Assembly: GCF_000003815.2 (NCBI RefSeq)
Contig: NC_049980.1
Span: forward strand, 1,887,960 to 1,951,959
Direction of reading: 5' to 3'
Source of the DNA: Branchiostoma floridae
Taxonomy: Eukaryota; Chordata; Leptocardii; Amphioxiformes; Branchiostomatidae
DNA: 64,000 nucleotides
Shown: positions 1 through 11,596 of the stretch, piece by piece
Layout: each line of letters opens with the position of its first letter
How positions within the stretch are numbered: position 1 is the stretch's first letter
Position numbers and translations under genes: made by a program
The notes under the pieces: model-generated
What the model was told of the DNA's origin: nothing
Database searches by the model: none
The model's input: the letters and a program-made list of their open reading frames with translations, nothing else

Positions 1-890
1 GGAAAGAAAAGAGGAAACGAGGCAGCCTGTCTGGCGATTTGATGACTCCGAATTCCCACGTGCGTGACCAGGTGTCAAAGATTAACTCACCTCACGGAGA
101 CAAGGCAAAAGTTAACACAGGATTAAACCTCTCACATATAGCTTGGCCGTCTCCTTTCCTTCACCGAACCTGGAAAATAACGTAGCGAGTGAAAAGGGAA
201 GAAGTACAGAACAAAAGTCCAACCTCTTGGTCGCTCCTTCGACGCACATGAAGAACGGACAGCCAATCTGTCAGGCAAGAACATGCCACAAACGTATAAC
301 ACGACGGCGCTACACGCCCACCACAACATTCTACATAATCTCATACCACCAGAACCGCGCACGGGCGAACTACCAAACCTTAAAACGGGATGGACGACTT
401 CTTCGCCATTGTCACAGTTCACAAGATGGCCTTTTGGTGGGGAGGAAGCGACAGCCTGGTTCTGTCGCTTAGGCTCCAAAGGCGTACGGAGAACCTGTAG
501 ACTGCAGTGATCTATTCCTCCGCTGTGCTTTATAGAGTGGGTGTGATGACGTCACCCATATCTCTCAACCAATAGCATCGCATGACAAATAGTGGCGGTA
601 ATGTTTGCTGTAGAGGTCTACGACCTCATATTTCTGTCAAATGATTAGTAACCTTTTTGAGCGACGTATCATTGATGCCTGCCATTTATTATTCAAATGA
701 ACGTCCTAATTTACATGAATTGTCTCAGTTGAACCTCTTCTTTATACACAACACATGTTGGTCAAAGTATGAAAGTCGAAAAGAACGGTGTAGCATGTTG
801 TCATCAATAATGTTAATGAGACCCTGATTTGCATAATTTTGTTCAATCTATGTTTAATCAAGGATCAATGGTCTAATAATGTTCACCTTT
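1..890. other. gene-free left edge, promoter-like patch
   Basis: No exon is supported here. The open frames of up to 115 codons overlap each other on both strands and show no domain or splice context. Around 540-600 there is a full CRE palindrome (TGACGTCA, about 547-554) followed by a CCAAT box (about 569-573), next to a GC-richer stretch. This could be a proximal promoter of a gene lying outside the window, but no transcript start can be placed. Confidence 0.3.
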
Positions 891-1335
891 AGGCCACAGC
901 AAGTAAGTTTTATGGATGACGTCAGTTAATTTTCGCCTGATTTTGAAAAAAAAGAAAAGAATTTCCCCTCCTGGAGATGGTGAACATCATCATGACGAGA
1001 AAGTACCAAAATTGGAGGAAAATATCGTATGGTAGCCTTGATTGATTGTACTTGTAGAAGTGACACTTGTGAGGCAGCCGTGAACGTAGTTGTAGAAGTG
1101 AAAATATTCGATAGTAAAGTGGCCCCAATGTTGTAACCATGACTGTAATTGTCAACTTGGTAAGAGATATAAGTCTACCACACTAGTGTCACTTTGTTAC
1201 TAAGTAAAGTAATAAAAGACTTGTTGGCTGAGACGAGTGGCGAATTCCTCCCAGGCCTTGTGGTGGACCAGGTATCCGTGCAGGTTACTGGTAGAACACA
1301 TAACTCACGCCACTTTTTGTCCTCGAAGTGTATAC
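891..1335. repeat. dispersed repeat, GGCCACAGCAAGTA family (copy 1)
   Basis: The stretch starts at GGCCACAGCAAGTAAG and TTTTATGGATGACGTC. It shares blocks such as CTACCACACTAGTGT and GTCACTTTGTTAC with sequences at about 12220-12950 and 48605-49380. Those shared blocks in three places define a dispersed family. Its right limit is unclear because a mariner fragment follows at 1341. It is probably a non-autonomous DNA transposon; no coding sequence is seen. Confidence 0.5.
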
Positions 1336-1340
1336 GTATA

Positions 1341-1740
1341 CGAGGGGCGGTCAATAAGTAATGTGCCTGACCCACTTCCAGTCGTCTGATCTAGATGAAA
1401 TTTTTTATGTTTAATGATTCATATCTGTATAGGTTATGTTGCAAAAAAACAGCTCTGAACTAATTATGGTTTCTGATTTACTGGTGTTTGAACTGAGTCA
1501 GGTGAGAAATGGACCATGTGTGAAATGAAACCAGTTGAGTGTCGCGCAGTGATCCGGTTTTTGTATTTGAAAGGACGCACACAAAAGAAGACTTTTGATG
1601 AAATGAAAGAAACTTATGGTGATGATGCCCCATCATATGACCCTGTAAAACGCTGGCATCCTGAATTCAAACATGGCCGGAAGTCTGTGGAAACAGCTCC
1701 CAGACCTGGTCGTCCCTCTTCGCACTCTACTGCGTGAATT
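1341..1740 (+). mobile_element. mariner-like transposon, 5' fragment
   Basis: A TA dinucleotide (1339-1340) precedes CGAGGGGCGGTCAATAAGTA, the style of terminal repeat found on mariner elements. About 175 bp downstream an open frame encodes the N-terminal part of a mariner-type transposase. The frame ends at a stop and no DDD catalytic domain or 3' terminal repeat follows, so this is a dead 5' remnant. The TA and terminal-repeat reading is direct; the family assignment comes from protein similarity recognised by eye. Confidence 0.75.
1516..1737 (+). pseudogene. mariner transposase N-terminus (HTH), truncated
   Basis: The frame encodes a 73-residue peptide with the order seen in mariner-type N-terminal helix-turn-helix domains: CRAVIRFLYLKGRTQKKTFDEM-like helix, a YGDDAPSY segment, then RWHPEF and a terminal PRPGRPSS linker. 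In intact elements this domain binds the terminal repeats and is followed by a DDD/DDE catalytic core. Here translation stops right after the GRP-type AT-hook-like linker and nothing catalytic is found downstream. It therefore cannot encode an active transposase. It may be an internally deleted or 3'-truncated copy. Confidence 0.75.
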
Positions 1741-1979
1741 CGACTTCTTCTCGTTTATTTGTGATATTGAAAATGTAGGAACAGATATGCTTTTGAAGTA
1801 AAGGTTTGTTTAAATTCATAAAAAATATAAATTCGTCTATATTACTTAGTTGTATGAAGTGGGGGAACATGGGTTCTATCAGTCTATAGAGTTCAGCTCA
1901 CTTTCTTAATATTACGCAAACTACAGTCTACTACAAAATGATGTTCGTCTTCTAACTTATCTAGATTACAATATCTACA

Positions 1980-2285
1980 TTCAGTTCAGTTCAGTTTATA
2001 TTCGTTGTTGTAGAGGAGTGCGGTTTAATATGTCTTCCAGTTTCAATGTGTAATTTGTGGCAATTGATTTGTAGTTTTGTGATAAGGGCCAGTGTATTAG
2101 CATGATCCGGAAACAACAACAGCCGAGCCCACCCGCCTGGATAATTGCGCACTTGTATGCACGTAATCGCACCACTCACCCTACATCTCACCATTGCATG
2201 TGATGTAATACAACTTCAAATAAGTTGAAGGGGCTACCCCCATGTCCTAAGATGAATAAATAAATAAATAAATAAATAATCAGGT
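1980..2285 (+). repeat. possible non-LTR 3' end with (AAAT)n tail
   Basis: The stretch ends in GGGGCTACCCCCATGTCC and then about seven AAAT units (roughly 2250-2279). A unique block followed by a short tandem A-rich tail is typical of SINE or LINE 3' ends. No internal promoter boxes or coding sequence were recognised, so the class is uncertain. Confidence 0.3.
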
Positions 2286-2339
2286 AGATCGCTCCACCTT
2301 CATAGTCTCGATGTAGCAAAATCTACTGTCTACTGCTGC

Positions 2340-2653
2340 TAATTTTATTATTTGGATGACATCCTTTGGGTACCCCAAAACTGATCATGCTTACAAGAAA
2401 AAATAGAACAAAGGACTAAATACAAAGAAGGTGGTAAAATACTATTGATTGTCGAAAAATTCAGTCGTAAGAAAAAGAAGTATTCTATGATATGAGTATA
2501 TGTTCTGATATTTTTCCAATACATGGCATGTCTTTGTTAATTTTGCAGCTTCTCTGCTTCTGTACGATTTTCAGTATGATCTCAAACTCTTTTTTTAAAC
2601 GGACGAAAATTGATACGCTCGCGGATGTCATCCATATAATGATCAGTATGAAC
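2340..2653. repeat. GGATGACATCC inverted-repeat element (copy 1)
   Basis: The left side carries TTATTTGGATGACATCC and the right side GGATGTCATCCATATAATGA, an inverted pair. The same pair bounds the element at 39117-39465. The interiors are AT-rich and even share a weak out-of-context open frame, which reflects repeat identity and not coding. It is probably a MITE. Its right edge touches the next MITE at 2657. Confidence 0.5.
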
Positions 2654-2656
2654 TTA

Positions 2657-2895
2657 AGGTGCACTCTCACTGCACTTGTGCCAAGCTTGCGTCACTGCGG
2701 GGTACGGTCCCTGCGTCACTGTTTTGTTATTTTTTTTTATAATTCAGATATTGTGTAATACGTAAAAGTATGACTTAGAAGACGACAAAATACACAAAAA
2801 GTAAAGAAAATCGTTCTGTATCTCTGAAATTTGTTGAGTATCTTTCGAACCCCGCAGTGACGCAAGCTTGAAGCAAGTGCAGTGAGAGTGTACCT
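2657..2895. mobile_element. 239-bp MITE, 3-bp TTA target duplication (copy 1)
   Basis: Terminal inverted repeats start AGGTGCACTCTCACTGCACT and extend, imperfectly, over about 45 bp. The element is flanked on both sides by TTA (2654-2656 and 2896-2898). A TWA 3-bp duplication is typical of PIF/Harbinger transposons. Sister copies lie at 4779-5017, of the same length, and at about 6317-6551. There is no coding capacity. Confidence 0.8.
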
Positions 2896-2898
2896 TTA

Positions 2899-4778
2899 CT
2901 AAAATGAGTTTAGAAAAGTAGACAGCCCGGGTATAGTTCCCATAATTCGGCCCAGGGTCCTCCATTAATCCTATTGGTAGAATATCTTTCTGTCTCATTC
3001 TACATCTACTACATAGACTTTGCAGGCGTGAACTCCAAGGCCGTGAACTTTATGTAGACATCCTAGTCTCCTAGACCTAGTACTAGCCTGAGCCGCCGAG
3101 TCAGTCTCGGTTTAGTTCTATTGCAAGACAGTCCGGCTGGACTTTCTAGGGATAATAAGGAGTTAATCCTTGACGCAGTTGAGGGCTTAATCCTAGACGA
3201 AGTCTAAGACAATATAAGGACTTAATCCTCAACGCATTATTTTTATTTTTATTTATCAGTCTTGTAGGGTGGTCCCTTCAGTTGTCAAACACTGATTTTT
3301 TCCAAGGAAGCCCTGCAACAGATCAAGTATAAAATACGCTGCAGTTATGACCGATAAAGCCGTCGAAAGGTACCACGCCGTCACAGGCAACGCAGTTAAA
3401 TTAAGGTCTAAAGCACTCAAAAAGTCCGATGCCGGCCTGATGACATAGTATATACGTAGCTGTATTAGATCTTGGACTCCCAGTGATTTTGTCGGGTTGC
3501 AAAGTCGACGTCTCTGGCCGCAGACTACACATAACTCTATTTATCTTGGGCATTTCGGCTCCATTTCTGTGTCGTTCCTCTTCTTCTTCTTCTACATTTA
3601 TGTCAAATCAGGTGTGAGGCGAGTATTGAAAAAAATAAAACATGAAAGAGCACGAAAATAACATAGTACAATGCCAACTAAGGAAACAAACCAAACATCT
3701 GTTTGCGCTATAGCTACTAGTAGTTAATGCTAGACATGAGAGAATGAGGAATCTAGGTCACCACGTACAGCACGTAATTCCCCATGTGAAAAGCCGCGCT
3801 TTCGGCTATGATGCAATACCGGAATAGTCCATAGTCAACCTGATAGATAAGTCAAAATCGGAGCAGAAATACTTGCTTATGCTTTATAAATCCTCTCGAA
3901 TTTTCCGTATATTTGTGAATGGTCTTACGGTTGGCAACAATTGATATTGATTAGGCCTTTTACTCTGTCGCCGACCCCTGCAAACAAGTGGCATAGTCCA
4001 AGGAAACAGCTGACTGCTGTGTCATTCAAAGGTTATAACGCTACAGTACAGTTCAGTACACCGTTACGTTAGCTAATGTGCAAGTCGGACGCCGAGGTTT
4101 ACGTGGTACGGAGTAGATCGTGCTCCACCGGAACATAGCGACAACAGCCTGCGGACACAGGTGCTGACTGGTCCGATGACCACTCACACGACTGCCGGTG
4201 CAGTGAGAAGGTAAGCTTTCGGTCCGAGTAACGTTACCTGCTGTGATGCGCCTTCCTTTGTTCATTATAACTTGGGGGTGGGGGGCATGTCGTCTGCTAT
4301 GTACAAGTCTTTTTCTGACTTCTGATCTCTTAGTATCACAATTGACTTTACTGGACCAGTTACCTGATGACGTAGGATGATGGTATTGTTTCATACGAGA
4401 ACCGTAGCTATATGTGCGTCGCCCCGTTTGCTATACTAATTTCAGTAAAACGCTTTGCGGGGTTGCGCAATTGTAAAGTAGTCAATCGCTCGACCTCAGC
4501 TGCGAAGCTTGGAATGACTAACCTAGCGTTGTTTTGCTTTGATCCTCTGTATGCTGCAGACACTGCTTCCAAATTGTGCACTCAATGTTGTCTGTGAAGT
4601 ACCTTCTATTTCGAAAACCTGGAATACTTCAAATAGTGCACAGTGCTGTGTATAATAAATGTTTTTTTTTTGCATCAGTATATTCATATTCATAATGACA
4701 TAATGGATGATGTCAGATGTATGCAGTCTGTTGGTGTATCATAGGAAACTATATGCAAAATTATGAAGACTTCACTTA
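2899..4778. other. gene-free interval
   Basis: No exon was recognised. Around 3150-3235 a motif of the form GGA(C/G)TTAATCCT(Y)(R)ACG recurs three times in a loose tandem. A 113-codon frame on the - strand (4394-4053) and a 61-codon + frame (4412-4597) have no homology that I recognise and no convincing splice context. Confidence 0.4.
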
Positions 4779-5017
4779 AGGTGCCCTCTCACTGAACTTG
4801 CGTCAAGCCTGCGTCACTGCGGGGTTCGAAAGATACTCAACGAATTTCACAGATAAGGAACGAATTTTCTTACTTTTTGTGTATTTTGTCGTCTTCTAAG
4901 TCATACTTTTACTATTACGCAATATCTATAAAATTCGGCAAAAATAACAAAACTGTGACGCAGGTAACGAACCCCACAGTGATGCAAGCTTGAGGCAAGT
5001 ACAGTGAGAGTGCACCT
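4779..5017. mobile_element. 239-bp MITE, TTA target duplication (copy 2)
   Basis: The same terminal repeats as the copy at 2657-2895 and the same length (239 bp). TTA flanks both ends (4776-4778 and 5018-5020). The inner part is the inverted orientation of copy 1, which shows that the element is nearly palindromic at its ends but directional inside. Confidence 0.8.
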
Positions 5018-5460
5018 TTAGGTACCATACCTACGATGTGTATTTTGTCACCGGCCGTAAGTAAACATACACGTATGTCACCGTATACATAAAACACTCT
5101 TCCTAGTAGGCCAAAGGTCAATATCCTTAAGCTAACGTTACAGTAGTTTATCCGTAAGGTCTGGACTTCAAATTCAAACGTCTGTGAGACAGAAGTTGTC
5201 ATTGGCAAACTCTTTCACTTGCATGCAGTTTGAGTGATTCCCATTTTGCCATGTGGAAATCACAAGTGTTGTGCAAGCTTGATGTTACACAACTTGGACG
5301 TAGATTTCGTTATATCACTTCCTCATTTGTGAGATTGCGTGTCCAATCTGCTACCCTATTCTAAACATGGATTTTTTATTAAACTACAAATGCAGTTGAT
5401 TATCACAGTTGTTTCCTGTTTGACATAATAAGGGGTCATTATGAATGGATAGATAACAGC

Positions 5461-5622
5461 TAGTCTCCAAGCAGATCCTACGGTGCCATAAGATAGTATC
5501 AAAGCTGGCGAAGGGGTATATCCGGGCAAAGGGAGTCAAACGGCCTCCCGGTACCTAGCGTTACACTCCTCTGTCAGCTTTTTGTACTATCTTATGCTAC
5601 TGTAGGATCTGCTTCGAGATTA
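5461..5622. mobile_element. MITE, TAATCTCCAAGCAGATCC family (copy 1)
   Basis: The left end reads TAGTCTCCAAGCAGATCCTA and the right end TAGGATCTGCTTCGAGATTA, an inverted pair. The direct repeat ATAACAGC flanks it at 5453-5460 and 5623-5630, which fits an 8-bp target duplication. Other copies are at 48632-48943 and 56959-57087. Confidence 0.8.
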
Positions 5623-5731
5623 ATAACAGCCACAATATTATAGATTTAATACATGATAACAAAAGACTTGAAATCTCGCCCTTTGTGTAAAGAACTGAGA
5701 CTTAATTCAGCAAGCATTTTGACAGTTAGAA

Positions 5732-6131
5732 AGCTGTTGATGGCGGACTCATGTTAAACCTGTCAGTACCACCAGTCGGAATCGACCTCACGTGATGTCT
5801 AACTATATATCGTTCGTCCTTTGTTAGTGGCATGTTGTCCCACAATTTGCTTAAGGTATTTATGTAGACCCAAACAGTCAGGTTAAAGTGCCCTTGCATC
5901 AGATAATGGGATAAAAGCCTCGGGTAAACAGCTGTTGATGGCGGACTCATGCTAACCTGTCGTCAGTACCACCAGTCGGATTTGACCTCACGGGATGTCT
6001 AACTATATATCGTTCGTCCTTGGTTGGTGGCATGTTGTCCTACAATTTGCGAAAGGTATTTATGTAGACCCAAACCAGTCACGTAATTAAGTGCCCTTGC
6101 ATCAGATAATGAGACAAAAGCCTCGGGCAAA
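5732..6131. repeat. direct tandem duplication, about 200 bp x2
   Basis: Unit 1 (5732-5929) and unit 2 (5930-6131) both start AGCTGTTGATGGCGGACTC. Both contain the block GTCTAACTATATATCGTTCG and end in CCTCGGG(C/T)AAACA. They differ by scattered substitutions and small indels, so the duplication is not recent. No coding function is seen. Confidence 0.8.
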
Positions 6132-6316
6132 CAATAATGTCTGCAATGGCTCGGCGTCACAAGGTAAAGGTTTGTTTCCCGCGGTGACAGCGTTTAATAG
6201 CCGACCTCGAGTTGAACCCTCACATACCAGACTGCCGCAACCGGCTGGAACTGGTCAGGGCAGAACGGCTGAGTCACTGTTGCACAGCTTGGCGTTGAAG
6301 TACGCCCGACAAAGTC

Positions 6317-6551
6317 ATGGTACACTTTCACTGCTCTTGTATCAAGCTTGCGTCACTGCAGGGTTCGTTCAAAGCGTCACTGTTTTGTTATTTTCTCCGA
6401 TTTTTTATAACTTAGATATTGCGTAATACGTAAAAGTAGGACTTAGAAGACGACAAAATACACAAAAAGTAAGAAAATCGTTATTTTGGTCTGAAATTAG
6501 TTGAGTACCTTTCGAACCCCGCAGTGACGCAAGTGCAGTGAGAGTGCAACT
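6317..6551. mobile_element. MITE, AGGTGCACTCTCACTG family (copy 3, degraded)
   Basis: The left end TACACTTTCACTGCTCTTG and the right end GTGCAGTGAGAGTGCAACT match the terminal repeats of the 239-bp family at 2657 and 4779. The ends are more diverged and the right arm has lost the CTTGAAG segment. No clear target duplication remains, so this is the oldest of the three copies. Confidence 0.7.
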
Positions 6552-6979
6552 TACGGGTAGATGCCGGTATTTTAGAATTTAAATGGCTATTTTAACCGGT
6601 GATTGTAACAAATAATACTCAAATATTTTGCTAGATAGGTGCTCAAACTTTGGTGTTTCTGATGGCCTATCGATGGAATCTAAATTCATTTTGAACTTCT
6701 TCTTGAATTATTTTACCGAGACCTGAGGTCAAAGGTCCCGGAAGGTCCAAGAATAGGTTATCTTATTTCCTATCTTCAACTTCCTGCCACATGCACGCCT
6801 GTTGCCTCATGAAAACCAGTGGAATGCCGAATTTGAGACAAATCCACTATGCAAAAGGAACTTTATTCATAGATACGAAGACACAAACCCAGGCAAAACA
6901 AGTTGTTCAAAATATGAAACTCGTATCGCAGCAAGGAAGGGTATTCTAGTATTTTTCCACTACTCACCCAACTACAATA

Positions 6980-7153
6980 CAGTAGAAGCCGTTTAATTGC
7001 ACACCCCATTTGCCAATGTATTGCGTGCAATTATCCGGATTGTGCAATAAGGCGGAGTTATCCAGCTGGACCGCACCGGTTTGGGATTTGAGAATTCCGT
7101 GCAATTAACAGAAGTGTGCAGTCATCCGTTGTGCGATTAACTGGCTTCTACTG
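6980..7153. mobile_element. 174-bp pogo/Tigger-like MITE
   Basis: The left end CAGTAGAAGCCGTTTAATTG and the right end CGATTAACTGGCTTCTACTG form terminal inverted repeats. The dinucleotide TA flanks both ends (6978-6979, 7154-7155). Terminal repeats beginning CAGT with a TA duplication fit pogo/Tigger-type elements of the Tc1-mariner superfamily. It ends about 80 bp upstream of the first coding exon of transporter 1. Confidence 0.7.
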
Positions 7154-7267
7154 TACTCATTCGTTCCAGAGTGAAAACTAAAGATTCACGGATTTATGAG
7201 ATCTCCAATGTTTTTTTTATATCATTGTTCCAGGCAGCCGTTGCTGTTGGAAAAGGTGAAAGCTCGC

Positions 7268-10200
7268 ATGAAGGACTGTGCGAGGAATGAAGGCCCTGAG
7301 TATGACCGCGCCCCTGACGGCGGGTGGGGCTGGGTGGTGGTGTTCGCCGCCCTGTGTAACCTCGGCTTCATGTACGGCACGGTCAGGTCGCTAGGGGTCT
7401 TCTTCGTCCCCATGATGGAAACGTTCGGCACAAACGCCGGCACGACATCATGGGTGGTGTCAACCGTCATGGGATGCTCGTTTGCGTGTGGTGGGTGGTG
7501 TTTTTTACTTACCTTTACTGTCAGAATGTATGTGTCAGAGTAGAGGTTGTGATGCTTAGGGAATGAGAATCACCGACTGTACCAGTAGAGATCCAAATAG
7601 GGTACTGCAAATGTGTAGGCTTAGGTCCCATTTGAAAAGGGGCCCTGACAGGCTGTTTTTTCGGTACTACCGAGCATGGCCCCTACGTGGCTCCTTGGGG
7701 CACCTTGCCGCTCCCGGGGTATATTTGGGCCCGGCTGTCGGACTTAAAATGAACCTGGGACCCGGTGACAAATAGACGCCGTGACCTACCCGTGGGGAAC
7801 ACCAAGAGGCACCCTGGTATCCGGTAGTCCACTGGGACAAATTTCTGGCTTCGGAGCCCGATACATCCCTGACGGGCAACGGTGCAATTTTGTGGTCTCC
7901 CATTTGCAAATCCTAAATTTCAAGTCAATCTAAGCGTCTAAGCTTTGTTGAAAAGTTCTACCTTTTAGATTTCAAGTGAATAATTGTAGATTTGCAGACT
8001 CTGCTGGGAATCGCTGGGTAGAGATCCCGAGTTGTAATATTCGTCTCTATCGGTGAAGACTCCAATCGGGATCTCTACCTAATCTCCAAGCAGCTCCTCG
8101 GTGGGGAGCAAGCAGTCTCTATCATGTACCATATACAATCTCCATTGGACAAGCAAGCTCCATTTTCCAACGTGCATATTCAAAGTTAAAGCGTGATTGG
8201 TGCCCATGCATTCTCCGTATGGCACATTATTTTATCGGTTATACGTAGCCACTGTTTGTCTGAATTTAGTATTGAGCATTCGTGAGGTATCCCATCATGC
8301 AAATTTTGCAAATCCCCGTAGATGAATATTGAACAAATCAAAAAGAAATGTACGAAGTCCCTTGCTGTACTTCTACAGGTCCAGTGTCAGGTGCGCTGGT
8401 GAGGAAATTCGGAAGCCGCCCAGTAGCCATGACGGGAGGAGTGTTGGTGTGCCTGGGGTACCTACTGAGCAGCTTCGCCACCACGATCTACCACGTCTAC
8501 GTCACAGTTGGACTTGTAGTAGGTGGGGCAGACATCAATCTTTTAGCTAGTGTGCTCATATATATGATCATCCTCTTGTATTTGGATCGCCGCTTGCGTA
8601 CTGGTCGGCAATCCATCCTTCTCGCTACGTTAGGGCTATCCTAAGTGTTCAGCACAATTAGAAGGTCAACCAATGACAGCATGGCAATTATTGGTTCGAC
8701 CAATGCGAGACTGACTGTTTTGACGAAGGTATGCAGGGCTATCGGTCATAAGTACTCCTCGTCTTGCCAGTGGAAAGTTACCAGCCAATCACGTTGTCTC
8801 TTCACCGCAGACGGTGACATGATTGGCTGGTTGCAGACCTGCGTAACACAGTGAGAAGGACGGATAACAGGCCGGTACGCCAGGGTTGTTACTTGATGTA
8901 AACAGCCGACGGGTCCGAGAGGATGCATCTCATAATCGTGGCCGTTTCCTAATGATCATCACAATTTTCTGTCATCTATTATTCTGTTTGTGTATATATC
9001 ATTTAACGGATTGTACTGCGCATGCGCAGCGATATGCATTGTGGGTAATGTGTCAAAGTTGAAAGCCCCTAAGACATAAAGAAAGCACGTATCATGCATG
9101 GTGTAAGCTGTTTACAAGCTGACGTGCTTCACCTTCGACCTATTAACCACAATGCATGCGCGGTTTCAACCATGAACAGACTTATTGTCAGCACCGGTTT
9201 TCATCTGTGACGTTTTACCCTCCCAGGAGTCGGCACGTCCTTAACACACGTGGCCTCCACGTCCATCGTGGGGCGGTACTTCGACAGACGGCGGGGGCTC
9301 GCCAACAGCATGGCGCTGATGGGGACCTGCGTGGGGTCCTTCGCTCTCCCGCCACTCTTCCAGCTTCTCATCAACGAGTACGGGATGCGAGGATCCTTCA
9401 TCATCATCGCGGGGCTGGAACTTCACGTGTGCGCCTTCTCTTCTTTCTTCCGCCCGATTCGCCTGAAGGGGGACTCCGTGAAACGTACCCGTGTTGAAGA
9501 GGAGGAGGGAAATCCTAGTGAAGACGTTCACACAGCCAGCAGAACATGCTGTTGTAACATTATTGATAAATCCCTATTCAGAGTCCCCGCGTTCTTGGTG
9601 CACATCGGGTCCATGATGCTCTTCACGTTCTCGTTCCCAACGTTGATCTTCTTCATCGTGCCCCGCGCAAGGTCTATTGGGATCGAAGAATACAGCGCGG
9701 CATTCCTTCTTTCTGTCAACGCCATCACTGACGTCATAGGTCGTCTATCTAGCGGTCTGATCATGAGTTATCGCCCGTCACCATTGAAACGACTCTGGCT
9801 GGCCGTCATACCTACATTGTTCTTAGGGGTAACTAGTTTGGTATTTCCGTTGGCCACAACCTACACGTTAATGCTGGTACTGTGCGTGTTCTTTGGGCTC
9901 TTCTCCGGTCTGTACGTGCCAACCATCGTAACGCTGATCCCAGATTTTGTCGGTATTGCCAAGCTCCCGCAGGCTCTGGGGACCATGCTCATGTTCAACG
10001 GTGTCATGTCTCTCATAGGGTCCCCTGCTGTAGGTAAGTTCCAGGGAGAAGCAGAGGAGGGTATGCATCCATCCCAGCATTCCTTGCTATACACGTTTCG
10101 CAATACACATCCCAGATGGGTGATTGTGAGGAACACATACAAGTCATATTGCCTTTGACAGTACAACCGGTACAGTTTAATCAGTAGATTTTCTTTTCTT

Positions 10201-10852
10201 AAATTGTCAAAAGACTAAATTTTCCCACGAAATCCTGTACACCTTTTGAAATTGTGTGATATACTTTGTAGTTCAATATCAACCATCTGGAATGTTGGAA
10301 TGGGTGCCTATCCACTGATTTGAACAGCATGTGGGGATAGTTTGAAACATTACATTGGAAACTCGGATGATTGGATGTCAGCGGAATTACATATATAAAA
10401 GGACACTGAAAACGCAGCTTTTAACGTATGGTGTTGTGTTTCATGAAGAATTAGTAGCATATGTGAAACACTCAACGTATAATGGCTGGATTTAAAGTTG
10501 AATTTAGATTTTGATGAAATTCCATAAAAAAAGAGCCATTAAAGCATAGACCTATATCTTTATTGTGGATAATATGCTAATTTGCTCATTTTTTCCGATA
10601 TCTTTGTGTACAGGCTGGCTCTTTGACATCACCGGAAACTACAACGTGTCGTTCCTGTTGTGCGGCGGGGTGATCGTCACTTCCGGCCTCTTCCGCCTCA
10701 CCGCGCACTGCATTATGGGAGACATGGGACTCTGCAGATCAACAGCTGAGAGGACCCAGCCTGTGGCACACGAAGCTGAGCAGAAAACTCTCTTAAAAAC
10801 GGCAGATTTCCCTCATGAACCAGTCGTCATAGAAGTTGAAACCACCGTATGA
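7268..10852 (+). CDS. monocarboxylate transporter-like protein (SLC16 family), 4 exons
   Basis: Coding exons are 7268-7490, 8379-8522, 9227-10033 and 10614-10852; all three introns are phase 1 and GT-AG. The product is 470 aa, normal for SLC16 (about 450-510). The family signature PDGGWGWVVV opens the first membrane helix (residues 16-25). The second signature YFDRRRGLANS lies near residue 140. A D291/R295 pair sits in SVNAITDVIGR, matching the helix-8 Asp/Arg pair needed for proton-coupled lactate transport in mammalian MCTs. The loop between helices 6 and 7 is short and acidic (VEEEEGN). SLC16 proteins move monocarboxylates, aromatic amino acids or other small solutes across the plasma membrane; the substrate here cannot be read. 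The start is the first in-frame Met after a splice acceptor at 7232-7233 that probably ends a 5' UTR intron. The ortholog is unknown. Confidence 0.9.
7500..8378. other. intron 1 of transporter 1: repeat fragments
   Basis: Around 7670-7900 lies a GC-rich block containing GGAGCCCGATACATCCCTGA; a related block recurs near 20690-20740. Around 8015-8078 a foldback pairs GGGTAGAGATCCCGA with TCGGGATCTCTACCT. It runs into CTAATCTCCAAGCAGCTCCT, which resembles the end of the MITE family at 5461. No exon is seen. Confidence 0.4.
9015..9170. repeat. palindromic MITE in intron 2 of transporter 1
   Basis: GCGCATGCGCAGCGATATGC with ATTGTGGGTAATGTGTCAAA is mirrored by TTCGACCTATTAACCACAAT and GCATGCGCGG. 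The internal GAAAGCCCCT block recurs in related form at 23089-23282 and 11080-11265. It ends about 55 bp before exon 3 of the transporter. Confidence 0.55.
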
Positions 10853-11596
10853 CATCTAGTTGGCAAAATAGTTTAAAGGCAAACATATCTCTTTTTATTT
10901 TGTGCACAATTTAGGGATTCGTCAGTCAAGCAATGTTTTGTGTACTATAGTTTTTACTTCCTGATTATTTATCATATTTAGCAAAAAATGATTATTGTAT
11001 ATAAAATTGAAAATTCTATTTTTCTGTCAACCCAAGGAGATTTAAAAAATCACCTTTTAACCTCCTTGGTCAACCCAAATAAGAACTTTCACGGATCCAA
11101 CTACGCATGCGCAAAGTGAAGGCCACTGACTTGTAAACAGTTCTAATCTCCGCCATGTTTGTTTTATGCGTGTCCAAATAAGCACCTCCGTTAGCCAGTT
11201 TACAAAACAATGTTTAGCCGTGTTTTGTTTACGTGTCAGGGGCCTTCGGAATTGGATCCGTAAAAGGGCTCATATTTATCATGTAGTGATAAAACAAAAG
11301 AAAAATTAATAAATGGCAGAACCTGCTATTGTGTAATTAAGTTAATTATGCCATAAAAGATACCCTTATGTTAGGCAGGAGCCAAGATAGTCTTCTATCT
11401 GTTCCATATGGTACTACAATGTAGTGCTGTTGCACAATGTTACTTAGCGAATCGCAGTTTGAATGTATTTCGGAACCACCGTGTGTAGCAAAGCACCAAA
11501 GTTTAGAAGGTGAAAGCACAGTTAGAAAGCCAAAGAGTCAACTAACGGAATGATAACGTTTTGTTGTAGTCAGAGAGAGTCTTGTTGGGTGACGGG
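10853..11596 (+). other. 3' flank of transporter 1, with MITE 11080-11265
   Basis: No further exon follows the stop codon. A candidate polyadenylation signal AATAAA lies at 11308-11313, though nearer variants may be used. At about 11080-11265 an inverted pair, TTTCACGGATCCAACTACGC and GGAATTGGATCCGTAAAAG, bounds a MITE. It shares the AAGTGAAGGCC...GACTTGTAAAC block with the elements at 9015 and 23089. Confidence 0.45.

Noticed and set aside
132-479. 115-codon - strand frame and overlapping + frames at the left edge
   Set aside because: Frames on both strands overlap, no domain is recognisable and there is no splice context; chance frames in moderately GC-rich DNA.
2485-2758. Frames on both strands, one resembling a frame at 39099-39344 (shared IWMTSA...SIF)
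   Set aside because: Both lie in copies of the same inverted-repeat element; the similarity is repeat identity, not a protein family.
9156-9531. Alternative + and - frames over the third exon of transporter 1
   Set aside because: They are shadows of the SLC16 coding frame, which alone gives family motifs and consistent splice phases.
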